NCBI GenBank assembly: GCA_963786195.1
Contig: CAWAYH010000013.1
Coordinates: forward strand, 186,001-250,000
From: CAWAYH01 sp963786195
GTDB lineage: Bacteria; Acidobacteriota; Vicinamibacteria; Vicinamibacterales; 2-12-FULL-66-21
DNA length: 64,000 nt
Direction: 5' to 3'
Of this stretch, positions 29,142-38,181 are shown piece by piece; position 1 is the stretch's first letter; each line of letters opens with the position of its first letter. The notes beneath the pieces are model-generated. The model was given only the letters and a program-made list of their open reading frames with translations. It was not told the origin of the DNA and did not search any database. The position numbers and the translations under genes were made by a program.

Positions 29142-29633
29142 GTGAGAGATGCGCTGGACGTCGAGGCGCTCTGCCACCGGTACGGCGCCGATGGTGCTCC
29201 GGCGGTGCCGGCGGCTCCTGCGCGACGAGGACGAGGCGCTCGACGCGTGCCAGGACGTGTTCGTGCGGCTGCTCGAGCGCCGCGACAGGCTCGACGTCGC
29301 GTATCCGTCGAGCCTGCTGTACCGGATCGCGACCAACGTCTGCCTGAACCGGATCCGCGACCGCGCGCGCCGGCCGGCGACGCGCGGACGAGGAGCTGCT
29401 CGCGTCGATCGCCGCGCGCGGAGGCGCCGGGGGCGCGCAGCGACGCGCAGGCTGCTGCTCGACTGGCTGTTCGGACGGCAGCCCGAGTCCAGCCGGACGA
29501 TCGCCGTGCTGCACTACGTCGACGGCCTCACGCTCGAGGAAGTGGCGCGGCGACACGCGACCTGTCGGTGTCGGGCGTCCGCAAACGGCTGCGGCACAGC
29601 TGCGCTCAGACGCTGACGGAGATCGATCGATGA
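29142..29633 (+). pseudogene. ECF sigma factor, broken by several frame changes
   Basis: Starts at a GTG (VRDALDVEALCHRYG). Region 2 follows in another frame: PMVLRRCRRLLRDEDEALDA, CQDVFVRLLERRDRLDV, YPSSLLYRIATNVCLNRIRD. A third stretch gives DEELLASIA, then LLDWLFGRQPESSRTIAVLH and YVDGLTLEEVA, and the end TLTEIDR is read in the first frame again. Each change is explained by one extra base. The stop overlaps the next ATG (ATGA), so the sigma and anti-sigma-like genes are coupled. May be intact in the organism. Confidence 0.75.
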
Positions 29634-30441
29634 CCGCACGCGCATGATCGACGCGTTCCGGACCTGATCCTCGAGCAGTACCGCCTCAACGAGCTGCCGC
29701 CCGAGGAGGTGGAGCGCGTCGCGCGGCTGCTGCGCGAGGATCCGGACGCTGCGCGACCGGCTCGACGCGCTCGACGAGTCGGACGCGGAGATCGCGCCGG
29801 CAGTATCCGCGCCGGCTGGCCGAGCGGTGCGCAGCGGCGATCCGGCTCGGTGCGCCGCGCGGCGGCCCGCGGCGCACCGTGTGCGCCGGCTGGTGCGTTG
29901 GCCGTCGGCGTCGCGGCCGGCGCGGTGGTCATGCGTCGCGTCGCGACGCGCCGCTCTGGAGCGACCCGCGCCGCCGGCCGCAGGCGGCGATCGATCAAAG
30001 GCCTGAAGCCGTCGCTGACGGTCTATCGCCGGACGCCGCACGGGCAGCGAGACGCTGGCCGACGGCGACGCTCGCCCAGGCCGGCGATCTGCTGCGCCTC
30101 GGCTACGTCTCGGCCGGACGGCGCGTACGGCGTGATCGTGTCGATCGACGGCCGCGGCGTCGTCACGCTGCACCTGCCGCCGAACGGCGAGCGCGCGGCC
30201 ACGCTTCGGCCGGCGACGGCACGGTGCTGCTCGACCAGGCGTACGAGCTCGACGATGCGCCGCGCTGGGAGCGGTTCTATCTTCGTGACCGGCGGAGCAC
30301 GCCGTTCGACGGTCGAGCCGATCCTCGACGCGGCGCGCCGCGCCGGCCGCGCGGGATCTGCGCTCGCCGCCGCCGTCGTTGCCGCTGCCGGGCGAGCTCA
30401 CGCAGTCCACGTTCTCGCTGCAGAAAGAGGTCAGGCCGTGA
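29630..30441 (+). pseudogene. Anti-sigma-like membrane protein, broken by many frame changes
   Basis: Reconstruction across frames gives a cytoplasmic N-terminus (PDLILEQYRLNELPPEEVER, VARLLRED), a hydrophobic segment around 29900-29950, then a periplasmic domain: KGLKPSLTVYRRTPHG, GDLLRLGYVSAG, YGVIVSIDGRGVVTLHLPPN, LLDQAYELDDAPRWERFYL and TQSTFSLQKEVRP. The C-terminal part resembles the DUF4384-type domain that often accompanies caspase-like genes. It overlaps the following caspase gene by 4 bases (GTGA). The pattern of a short LPxxE-type N-terminus after an ECF sigma gene suggests an anti-sigma role. Confidence 0.55.
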
Positions 30442-32131
30442 CGACGCACTTCGCGGTCGGCGTCGCTGCGTCGCTCGCTGCTCGCTGGCGCTGCTGCCGG
30501 CCGACGCGCATGCCGCGCAGCCGCGCGTCCAGCGGTTCACGCTCGTCATCGGCGCGAACTCCGGCGGCGCCGAGCGGCCGCGCCTCCAGTACGCGGTCTC
30601 CGACGCCGAGCGCTTCGCGCGCGTGCTGGTCGAGCTCGGCGGCGTCAGCCCCGGCCAACGAGATCGTGCTGAGGCAGCCGCGGCTCAAGGAGCTGGTCGA
30701 CGCGCTCGACCGGCTGAGCGCGCGCGTCGACCGACGCGCGCCGCGCGCGCGGGCGGCCGGCCGCACCGAGGTGCTGCTCTACTACTCCGGGCACGCCGAC
30801 GAGCAGGGCCTGCTGCTCGGCGACGATCGCTACTCCTATCGGACGCTGCGCGATCGGCTCGACCAGATTCCCGCCGACGTGCGGATCGCGGTGCTCGACG
30901 CGTGCGCGTCGGGCGCCTTCACGCGGTTGAAGGGCGGGCAAGGCCGCGGCCGGCGTTCCTCGTCGACGAATCCGCCGACCATGCGCGGCCACGCGTTCCT
31001 GACGTCGAGCGCCGAGACCGAAGCGGCGCAGGAATCGGATCGCATCCGCGCGTCGTACTTCACGCACTACCTGGTCTCCGGGCTTCCGCGGCGCCGCCGA
31101 TCTGTCGGGCGACGGCAAGGTCACGCTCAACGAGGCGTACCAGTTCGCGTTCAACGAGACGCTCGGCCGGACGGTGGACACCAAGGGCGGCGCGCAGCAT
31201 CCGTCGTACGACATCAACCTGTCGGGCACCGGCGACGTCGTGATGACCGACGTCCGCCAGACGAGCGCGACGCTCGTGCTCGGCGAGGAGCTGGACGGCC
31301 GGTTCTTCGTCCGCAACGCCGCGCAGCGAGCTGGTCGTCGAGCTGTACAAGCCGCGCGGCCGCCGCGTGGAGCTCGGCGTCGAGCCGGGCGCCTACGAGG
31401 TGCGCATCGAGATCCAGAAGCGATCGCTGCTCGCGAAGACCGACCTGCACCGACGGCGGCGCGGTCGTGCTCGACGCGACGCAGTTCGGCGCGGTGGCGG
31501 TCGAGAGCCACGCGCCGGCGCGGCGGCGACGAGGCGCTCGCGCCTCGCCGTCGACGGCCGAAACCGTATCGCGCTCCAAGTGCGGCATGTGGCGGACGCG
31601 CCGGAGGCGACGTGACCGGCCGGCGTCGGCGACGATCGCGACATCTTCGGCGGGCTCGAGTACGCGCGCTACCTGCGCGAGGATCTCGTCGATCGCGATC
31701 AGCGTTCCACGGGCGTCGACGGAGATCGCGGCGTCGGCGATCGGCCGCGAGGGCATGTTCACCGGCATCGCCGACGATCATGGCCGCCGGTGCAAGGGCT
31801 CGCGCTGGAATCCGCTGCGAAGGGACGCGAGCAGGCAGGCGGTCAAGCCGTTCGTCGCGGCGGGCCTCGGTCCGGTGATCGGCTCGAGCGTCGGCACGTT
31901 CTCGGCGCGCGGCGCGCGGTTCGCCGGCGTCAACGACGCAGGCGACGATCGGCGGCCACGTCGGCGGCGGCGTCGATTTCCACGTCGCGCGCTGGTTCTC
32001 GGTCGGCGTCAACGGCGGCTACAACTGGATGGTGCGACTTCTCGACGCCGGTCGGCGCGCACTCGAATTACAGCGGCGCCGAGTTTGGCATGACCTTCGG
32101 CTGGCTGTTCGGCAAGGGGCGGCATCACTGA
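30438..32131 (+). pseudogene. Caspase-like (C14) peptidase with apparent C-terminal beta-barrel, heavily frameshifted
   Basis: After a signal peptide (LLPADAHAAQPR region) the caspase fold is clear across frames: FTLVIGANSGGAERPRLQYA, VSDAERFARVLVELGGVSP, the catalytic His in LLYYSGHADEQGLLLGD and the catalytic Cys in VRIAVLDACASGAFTRLKGG, then HAFLTSSAETEAAQESD, ASYFTHYLVSGL and SGDGKVTLNEAYQFAFNETL. A carbohydrate- or PEGA-like stretch follows (ELVVELYKPRGRRVELGVEP). The last about 180 codons read as an outer-membrane barrel (FGGLEYARYLRED, VKPFVAAGLGPVIGSSVGTF, VARWFSVGVNGGYNW, EFGMTFGWLFGKG). About a dozen one-base insertions separate these segments. Confidence 0.78.
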
Positions 32132-32272
32132 GGACGCTGTTCGCGCAGTGGTGATCCGAGGCAAGGCGCTTGGCAGTTCTGCAGGCCGTTTTTTGCGTGA
32201 GCTGGATTTCCGGCCGATTTCGCATGCAGTCAGAAACAGGTTCGGTAATCCATTGACGAAGGAGAATCGTGC

Positions 32273-32913
32273 ATGGTGTCTGCGCTGTCCAGTCACAGCC
32301 TCGTTTACGCCGTGGTCGCCACCGTATTCCTGATCCTTCCGCCGTCCGCGCTCGCCCAGCAGGTCGGCGTCAAGGCTGGCGCCAACTTCGCGTCGCTCAC
32401 CCCGGAGGAAGACGAGGACCCCGACACCTCGCGGCGACTCGGGTCGTCGGCGGCGTCTGGGTAGGGATGGCACCCGTCCACTCGTTTCTCGTTCCAGGTC
32501 GAAGGGCTGTTCTCTGAGAAAGGCGTGACGTTCGAGGCTCCCGGGTTGGGCTCGTCGATTCGGTCGACGTCCGTTTTCGCTACTTCGAGATCCCGTTGCT
32601 GGCGCGCGCCGACTTCGGCGCCTCGGGCTCGGCCGCGCGCGTCTTCGTTGCCGGCGGCGTCGCACCGGCGTTCAAGCTGTCGGCTCGCGCGAAGGCAGAA
32701 GCCGATGGTGAGGAACAAACGAGAGACATCGACGACGAAATCTACTCGATGGACGTGGGGCTCGTAGGCGGACTCGGCGTCGAGTTCGGGCGTGCGCTGA
32801 TCGAGGCGCGCTACACGCACGGCCTCCGCCATATCAACACGGACGACAACGGCGACGAGGACCGGATCAAGAACCGCGTCTTCAGCGTGATGGTCGGCTT
32901 CCGTTTCCGGTAA
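32273..32913 (+). CDS. Outer-membrane beta-barrel protein (porin-family type; two or three frame breaks)
   Basis: ATG with AAGGAG ten bases upstream; signal peptide (VFLILPPSALAQ), then VGVKAGANFASL, the usual N-terminal strand of OMP_b-brl_2 proteins. The frame changes near 32450 and again near 32490-32590 (TRFSFQVEGLFSEKGVTFE then YFEIPLLARADFGAS), and the final frame runs RVFVAGGVAPAFKLSARA through GLVGGLGVEFGRALIEARYT to VFSVMVGFRFR. About 210 residues in total. Follows the caspase locus by 141 bases on the same strand. Confidence 0.75.
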
Positions 32914-32935
32914 TCGACCGGCGAGTAGACGCGGG

Positions 32936-33298
32936 TTACCTCGATTGAGCGAAGCTGCGCACCGCCGCGGCCTCGTCCTGAAACGTTTCGAACACGACGA
33001 GGAGCTTCAGCATCCCGAGCAGGCTTTCCGCGCGTCGATTGAGGTGCAGCAGCCGCATGTCGCCGCCGCGCTCCCTCAGCGTCTTCAGCTTGGCCACGAG
33101 CATGCCCACTCCCGAGCTGTCGATGTAGGTCACGCCGCCGAGATCGAGCAGCACCTTCGCGCGGCCTCGCTCAACGAGATCGCGAATCCGTTTCCCGAAC
33201 GCCAGATCCCCATCGTCGAGCAGCATCTGTCCCGTCAGGACCAGGATCGTCACGTCGTCCACGTGCCGTTCCTCCATCGTCAGCCTGGATTCGGTCAT
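32936..33298 (-). CDS. STAS-domain anti-sigma factor antagonist
   Basis: 120 residues, a single STAS domain of the SpoIIAA type: DVTILVLTGQMLLDDGD, VLLDLGGVTYIDSSGVGMLV with the phosphorylatable Ser in IDSSG, and a C-terminal helix. Such proteins control partner-switching sigma regulation when phosphorylated by a cognate HPK-type kinase; none is adjacent. Convergent with the barrel gene. Confidence 0.9.
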   Translation of the reverse strand: MTESRLTMEERHVDDVTILVLTGQMLLDDGDLAFGKRIRDLVERGRAKVLLDLGGVTYIDSSGVGMLVAKLKTLRERGGDMRLLHLNRRAESLLGMLKLLVVFETFQDEAAAVRSFAQSR

Positions 33299-33313
33299 GG
33301 CGCATTAGTCTAT

Positions 33314-33334
33314 CCGAGGGGCTTCGCCCCTCGG
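33314..33334. terminator. GC-rich perfect hairpin
   Basis: CCGAGGGG, loop CTTCG, CCCCTCGG: a perfect eight-base stem closed by a stable tetraloop-like turn, 16 bases before the STAS start in its upstream region. No T-run follows in either direction. The next 150 bases are also rich in short GC dyads (CGCCGAAGCGC, GCGCGAAGGCGGG), so this may be part of a repetitive intergenic element rather than a true terminator. Confidence 0.4.
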
Positions 33335-33546
33335 ACTCCCTACGCTCTCGCGCGCCACTTCGCCGGCGCGCTTCCGCCTACGCTGAAGCTACGGTGGACC
33401 CGCCGAAGCGCCTACGGCGCGAAGGCGGGCCGATCGCGTGGCTCGCTCGCGATGCTCACTCGCACCGTGGAACGAGCGGAAGGTTTATAGGGCGAGCAGA
33501 CGTCATGGAACGTGGTACTTTGTTCATCCTCCGACCGGTTCCCGAA

Positions 33547-33951
33547 ATGACGTCCTCCCGCTGGGAATTGATCCGCACTGCGCTTCGGCGCGGACTGCGC
33601 AAGCGCTGTCCGCACTGCGGCCAGGGCCGGCTGTTTTCCGGGTGGTCTTTTCGTGAGCGCTGTTCAATCTGCGGCCTGGTCTTCGCCCTGAATCCCGGTG
33701 ATACGTGGGCCTTCACCATCATCGGCGATCGCGTGCCAATTGGCGTGATGATCGTCGTGATCTATTTCGGAGTGATGCGCTCGTATCCTCTGCTGGGCCT
33801 GACGGCAATGGTCGCATTGACGGCGCTGCTGATCTGGACGTCCCCCAACCGCTGGGGCGCGAGTATTGCGCTGCACTACTTGTCGCGAGTGTACTGGCCC
33901 GATCCCGCGGATCCTATCCCGCCACCTCCGGCGACCGGCCCTCCCCCGTGA
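33547..33951 (+). CDS. DUF983 zinc-ribbon membrane protein
   Basis: 134 residues from ATG 33547 (a start at 33505 is also open). The DUF983 signature is complete: CPHCGQGRLFSGWSFRERCSICGL with four zinc-ligand cysteines, then NPGDTWAFTIIGDR and two transmembrane helices (VPIGVMIVVIYFGVM and LLGLTAMVALTALLI) and a Pro-rich tail. Family function is unknown; members are common near respiratory genes in Alphaproteobacteria. Confidence 0.8.
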   Translation: MTSSRWELIRTALRRGLRKRCPHCGQGRLFSGWSFRERCSICGLVFALNPGDTWAFTIIGDRVPIGVMIVVIYFGVMRSYPLLGLTAMVALTALLIWTSPNRWGASIALHYLSRVYWPDPADPIPPPPATGPPP

Positions 33952-33993
33952 AGCGGAAATCGAAATGTCTGAGTGGAAGCAGCAGGCAGCTCG

Positions 33994-35818
33994 TCAGCGC
34001 CCGGCGAGCGGCAGCCGGAACGCGGCCATCTCCTCGCCGTTGCGAACGAGCAGGATGTCGCGAATGATCGCCGGATGGTTCCAGGTCTTGCCTTCGATCG
34101 CCTTGAACCGTGCGACTTCCGTGAATTTGTCGGGCGTTGCGTTTACCAGCGCGATCTCCCCCTCTTCGGACACCACCAGCAGCAGGTCCTCGTCAGCAAG
34201 CAGAACGAGCTGACCGTGGCCGTAGCGTCCGCCCTTCCATTTGCGAGAACCGTCCGTGAGATCGATGCACGCGAGGATGCTGCCGTCGAAACCGAAGGCC
34301 TGTCCCTTGTGGACGACGAAGTCGTTGTAGTACGGCTTCAGCCCTCTTGACGTCCAGCGTTCTTCGACGCTCCACGTGTCTGGTTTGTGAGCTATCGCCA
34401 GCCTGCGGATACCGGCGCCACCCATCGTGTCGGTGGAGACGATCAGGAGGTCGCCGTTTCCAGCCAGGGCCGGCTGCACGATGCTCCCGCTCGGTTGCCA
34501 GGAGTGCTCCCAGAGCATCGTCCCGTCGGCTGGCGAGACGCTGGTCGTGCGTGCGCCTCTCATCAGCACGATCTGAGGGACGCCATCAATCGTGATCAAA
34601 TGCGGCGAGCTATAGCCGGCGCCGCCGGTCGGGCCGAGCCATCGTCGCTGACCGGTGACGGCGTCATAGGCGACGAGCCGGCCGGATGTGGCCACGACGA
34701 CGAGATCGTTCACGACGAGAGGCGAGCTCGTGAATCCCCAGCCCGGATCCTTGGCGCCGGTGTCCTCTGCGGCGTTGTGCGACCAGAGGACCGCGCCGCT
34801 TGCGGCGTCGAGCGCGTTCAGGATCCCGGTCGCGCCCAACGTGTACACGCGGCCGTTGCTGAGCGTCGGCGTGCCGCGCGGTCCCGGTCCGCCGACGGCT
34901 TCCCAGAATCGAGCGGCGTCGCGATGGAGCCAGACGGGCTCGCCGGTGCTCACCTTGTAGCACGCGACGATCTCGTCGTCGCCGCGCTGTTCCTGCGTGT
35001 ACAGAAGGTCGCCCTGGACGGCGAATGACGACCAGCCCGGTCCGATCGGCCGTCGCCAGAGCTCGACCGGCGGCGACTTCGTCCAGTCCGTCGCGATCCG
35101 CACGCCGTGAATCACGCCGTCACGGGCGGATCCGCGAAAACCGGGCCACTCGGCCGGCATTGCCGGTCGTGCTGCCGCCACGGGGAGGGGCTGACTTCGC
35201 GTCGGTGGCTGTCGCCTCGGGCGCTTTCTCGTGAGGTTTCTCCACCGGCGGTGCGGACGTCGGCGCCAGAGGCGCCTCGGAAGGTTGGCGTGCCAGGATC
35301 CGTTCTTCCGGACTCGGCGTCCATCGCCAGTGAAAGTCGGTCACACCGCTGCCACTAATCCCATCGACACGTACGAGCGTCCAGGCACCACTCGCGATCA
35401 GGATGGTTGCTACCATCGACAGGCGCCGAAATCTGTCAGCGAGACGTTGGCTCGCCACCGCCCACGCGACGAAGGCGAGTCCCAACGCAGGGATAGCCAG
35501 GATCGCGAACAGCACCCTGGCATCTGCGAGCGATGTGTGGAGGAAGCGCGACGTGACGAACAACGCGACTGCCGACAGAGCAACTGCGCCCAGCCGCTCG
35601 AACCAGCGCGCGCGGCTGAAGAGCAGCCACCAGAGGGAGATCAGCAAACCGCCGACGAGTCCACCGAGGAAGGCCAGGGGCGGGCCGTCCGCGAAGAGCG
35701 GGCTGACCAGCTTGAACAGCACCAGCAGCACGGCGACGACGACCCCGGGCCACAGACGAAGCGGCCTGTGAGGAGTCGATGTGTTCAAGGAAACAGCTGC
35801 AGTGCAAGGCGTGGCCAT
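33994..35818 (-). CDS. Membrane-anchored PQQ-type beta-propeller protein (one frame break)
   Basis: The first about 220 residues hold four transmembrane helices (VVVAVLLVLFKLVSPLF, FLGGLVGGLLISLWWLLF, LGAVALSAVALFVTS, ILAIPALGLAFVAWAV) and a fifth near MVATILIASGAW, then a Pro/Ala/Lys linker. The frame changes at about 35170; the continuation AEWPGFRGSARDG is the usual first motif of quinoprotein-like propellers, followed by seven or eight blades (GDLLYTQEQRGDDEIVACY, GRVYTLGATGILNALDAASG, GQAFGFDGSILACIDLTDG). Total about 607 residues. No quinone-ligand motif is evident, so the propeller is probably structural, as in BamB-like proteins. Confidence 0.85.
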
Positions 35819-35820
35819 AG

Positions 35821-35859
35821 TCGTAGACAGTCTACGACCTTAGACGTAGAGCGTCTACG
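35821..35859. promoter_or_regulatory. Pair of palindromes upstream of the propeller gene
   Basis: TCGTAGACAGTCTACGA at 35821-35837 is a perfect 17-base dyad around a single central base, and CGTAGAGCGTCTACG at 35845-35859 repeats the same half-sites (GTAGA and TCTAC) around GCG. The centres are 23 bases apart, about two helical turns, and the pair lies immediately 5' of the minus-strand gene starting at 35818. This is the geometry of a dimeric repressor or activator binding site. Confidence 0.55.
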
Positions 35860-36001
35860 GCTTGTTCCGCCGTTCTGCCGAGCCTCGATCGCGTGGAGCA
35901 CGCGGACGGTCGTGTTTTTGCGCTGGACGTGAGCCCAATCTCGTGGCGTTAGGGCTTTATGTCGGCGTAGGAGTCTCGTCAACGAGAAGGGAGCGTCTCG
36001 G

Positions 36002-36470
36002 ATGGCAATCGACATGTCGGTGAAAGGCCAGCTCGTGGCGGCGGTAGTTCTGGTCGGAGCATGGGCGGCTGCTCAGGTGCCCGTACAGCAGCCAGCAGTC
36101 ACGCGAAGCGCGCTTGACACTCAGCTCCAGTGGGGACCCTGTCCGGCCTTCATGCCCAAGGGTTGCGGACTGGCAGTTCTCAACGGCGATCCTGCACAGG
36201 CAAATGCGGATGTCTTCTTGAGGCTCCCCGCCAACACCACGATCCCGGAGCACTGGCATACGTCGGCTGAGCGCATGGTGCTCGTCGCGGGGGAGCTAGC
36301 GGTCAGCTACAAGGGTCAGTGCACGCGCTGTCCTCACGCCAGGGATGTACGCCTACGGGCCCGCGAAGCTTCCCCACAGCGCCACCTGCGCAGGTAATGC
36401 TTCCTGCATTCTGTTCATCGCATTTGAGTCGGCTGTCGACGCTGTTCCGGTCACGGCTCAGGCGAAGTAG
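36002..36470 (+). CDS. Exported cupin-domain protein (one frame break)
   Basis: About 155 residues. Signal peptide (LVAAVVLVGAWAAAQ), then VFLRLPANTTIPEHWHTSAE, the first cupin motif with metal-binding His residues, and AERMVLVAGELAVSYKGQ. One extra base near 36327 shifts the frame; the second frame continues PGMYAYGPAKLPHSATC, NASCILFIAFESAVDAVPVT and AQAK, ending at 36470. The last 13 bases overlap the convergent LprI-like gene. Similar exported cupins in soil bacteria are unassigned. Confidence 0.8.
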
Positions 36471-37198
36471 GCCCGAATATCTTGTCCGGCATCCTTCACA
36501 ACGGGCTTGCTTTGAACCGCGGGCAGTCGGTGCAGGAACACGCAGCGGCTCGGCTCGAAGAACAGTTGGCCCCGGCTGTTCGTGGCTGCGTAGCCCCGCG
36601 CGCGGAAGGTGGCGGTGCGATCCTTCGCCAGGATCGCCAGACGTTCCTGGGTCTCCCCCTCGAGGAACATCAGCATCACCAGCGGTATCCGCGTGCCGTC
36701 TTTCAAGCGGATCGCGAGTCCCTCGCTGTTCGGATTCGTGGCGATGTCGTCGATCAGCGTGCCGATGGCTTCGTAGGGTTGTGCCGTCGGATTCGGCGGC
36801 GCCGCCACCGTGTCCGCGGCGGGAGGCACGACCCACACCAGCGCCGGGGCCGGCGGCAACGCGACGTTCTTCAGCGCGGTCGCGCCAGGCTGCAGCGGAT
36901 CGAGCTCGGCGAGACGATTGAGATAGGCCGATTTCAGACACGCGCCGTCGGCGCAGGCGTCACGCGTCGACGTGAGCCACTGCGCCTGATCGGCTTGCAG
37001 GCAGGCCGCAGCGCCGGGGATCTCCGCTCGCGACGCGGCATAGTAGCGGCCGAGATATTCATCGAGCTCCGCAATCGCACGATCCGCGCAGACCATCTTC
37101 TCGACGCGCGTCTGCGCCTTTGCGCAGTCAAAACTCTGCGCGGCGGCAATGTGTGCGGCGCCACAGAACGCGGCCGCCAGGACCAGTCGACACCACAT
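36458..37198 (-). CDS. Exported LprI/DUF1311-type protein
   Basis: 246 residues. Signal peptide to AAAQS, then the DUF1311 domain at about 22-95 with its six cysteines: FDCAKAQTRVEKMVCADRAI, ELDEYLGRYY, CLQADQAQWLTSTRDACAD, ACLKSAYLNRLAEL. DUF1311 includes the lysozyme inhibitor LprI. The C-terminal half (GTLIDDIATNPNSEGLAIRL, FRARGYAATNSRGQLFFEP) is a separate small domain of unknown role. Confidence 0.8.
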   Translation of the reverse strand: MWCRLVLAAAFCGAAHIAAAQSFDCAKAQTRVEKMVCADRAIAELDEYLGRYYAASRAEIPGAAACLQADQAQWLTSTRDACADGACLKSAYLNRLAELDPLQPGATALKNVALPPAPALVWVVPPAADTVAAPPNPTAQPYEAIGTLIDDIATNPNSEGLAIRLKDGTRIPLVMLMFLEGETQERLAILAKDRTATFRARGYAATNSRGQLFFEPSRCVFLHRLPAVQSKPVVKDAGQDIRAYFA

Positions 37199-37331
37199 GG
37201 CAAGACCCTCCAGTGCGGAGTCAGGACGTGCGAGGATACCAGACTCCGGTCGAGCAGGAACTGACGCGGATCAACAATGAGCGCGCCCGGCCAAGGACCC
37301 GGATACGATTCAGATTGGAAGAAGGTGCAGT

Positions 37332-37591
37332 ATGAAAACTACAGTGAGCTGGCTCGTCGTGATAGCCACGGTGTTCTGTCTGATTGGCTGGTCCGCGTAC
37401 GCGGAGAAACACAGCGCTGCGAGGGTCACGTGGGAGTACGAAAGTCGTGGTCAGTCCTGAGTAGTCACTATGTGAGTGAGCAGCGCCTGACGGAGCTCGG
37501 CGCCCAAGGATGGGAGCTGGTGACTGCCACCTTCGGGTGCCTCAGCGAACGCGAGTGTCACAGCACTGCCTACGTCAAGCGAACGAAGTAG
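37332..37591 (+). CDS. Small exported DUF4177-like protein (one frame break)
   Basis: Starts MKTTVSWLVVIATVFCLIGW, a signal peptide or anchor, with GAAGGTG just upstream. VTWEYESR leads to a frame change at about 37450, then SSHYVSEQRLTELGAQGWELVTATFG, the characteristic Leu-Gly-x-x-Gly-Trp-Glu-Leu motif of DUF4177 proteins, and CLSERECHSTAYVKRTK. About 86 residues. Function unknown. Confidence 0.55.
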
Positions 37592-37611
37592 CCAGAATCG
37601 CCATCCCGACC

Positions 37612-38016
37612 ATGCCAGACGACGTCGCGACTGAATGTCCTTTCTGCCACTGGGCCGACGATCCCGATCAGCGGCTGGTGTGCCGTCACGACTCGGCGCT
37701 GTTTCTGCAGAACCCCCGTCAACAAGGGGCGCTCTACGGCTCCGGCGTGATCATTCCTGTTCGCCACGCAGAAACCGTGTTCGATCTCACCCAGGACGAG
37801 GTGTCCGCGGCATTTGCGTTGCTCGCCGACGTCAAGCGATGGATGGACGCCATGTACCAGCCACAGGGTTACAACGTCGGCTGGAACTGCTGGGCGGTCG
37901 GCGGCCAGGACGTCATGCATGCGCACATGCACGTGATCCCACGGTTCGAACAGGAGCCGTACGCCGGGCGTGGCATTCGGTATTGGCTCAAGCAGGAGCC
38001 GAATCGCTGGCGCTGA
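37612..38016 (+). CDS. HIT-family nucleotide hydrolase/transferase
   Basis: 134 residues. The histidine triad HAHMHVIPR is at the C-terminal side (about 105-113), preceded by QGYNVGWNCWAVGGQDVMH. Near the N-terminus ECPFCHWADDPDQRLVC and GVIIPVRHAETVFDLT match bacterial HIT proteins acting on AMP-conjugates or dinucleoside polyphosphates. The CPFC and RLVC cysteines could hold zinc, as in several bacterial HIT proteins. Confidence 0.9.
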   Translation: MPDDVATECPFCHWADDPDQRLVCRHDSALFLQNPRQQGALYGSGVIIPVRHAETVFDLTQDEVSAAFALLADVKRWMDAMYQPQGYNVGWNCWAVGGQDVMHAHMHVIPRFEQEPYAGRGIRYWLKQEPNRWR

Positions 38017-38045
38017 AGCCGGATTAGGGGACACCAGGTAGTGCG

Positions 38046-38113
38046 TCCTGCATTCTGTTCATCGCATTCGAGTCGCCTGTCGACGCGGTTCGGTAACGGC
38101 TCAGGCGAGGTCG
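38046..38113 (+). pseudogene. Relic copy of the cupin gene 3' end
   Basis: About 68 bases closely match 36410-36475, the last codons of the exported cupin gene. In the matching frame it reads SCILFIAFESPVDAVR before decaying, against SCILFIAFESAVDAVPVT in the intact gene. It has no start and no upstream part of a cupin, so only a 3' fragment is present, between the HIT gene and the next propeller gene. Confidence 0.65.
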
Positions 38114-38181
38114 GAACCGCAGCAAAGATCCGCCGGATACTGGCGCTCGGGCGCATAATCTTCAGCAGCCAGGGGATTTCG

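Noticed and set aside
30645..32012. Minus-strand frame of about 450 codons opposite the caspase gene
   Set aside because: It is Arg/Ala-rich and motif-free, while the plus strand encodes caspase and barrel motifs.
33299..33504. GC-rich dyad-filled stretch considered as a structured RNA
   Set aside because: Only short simple hairpins are visible, with no conserved RNA architecture or T-run.
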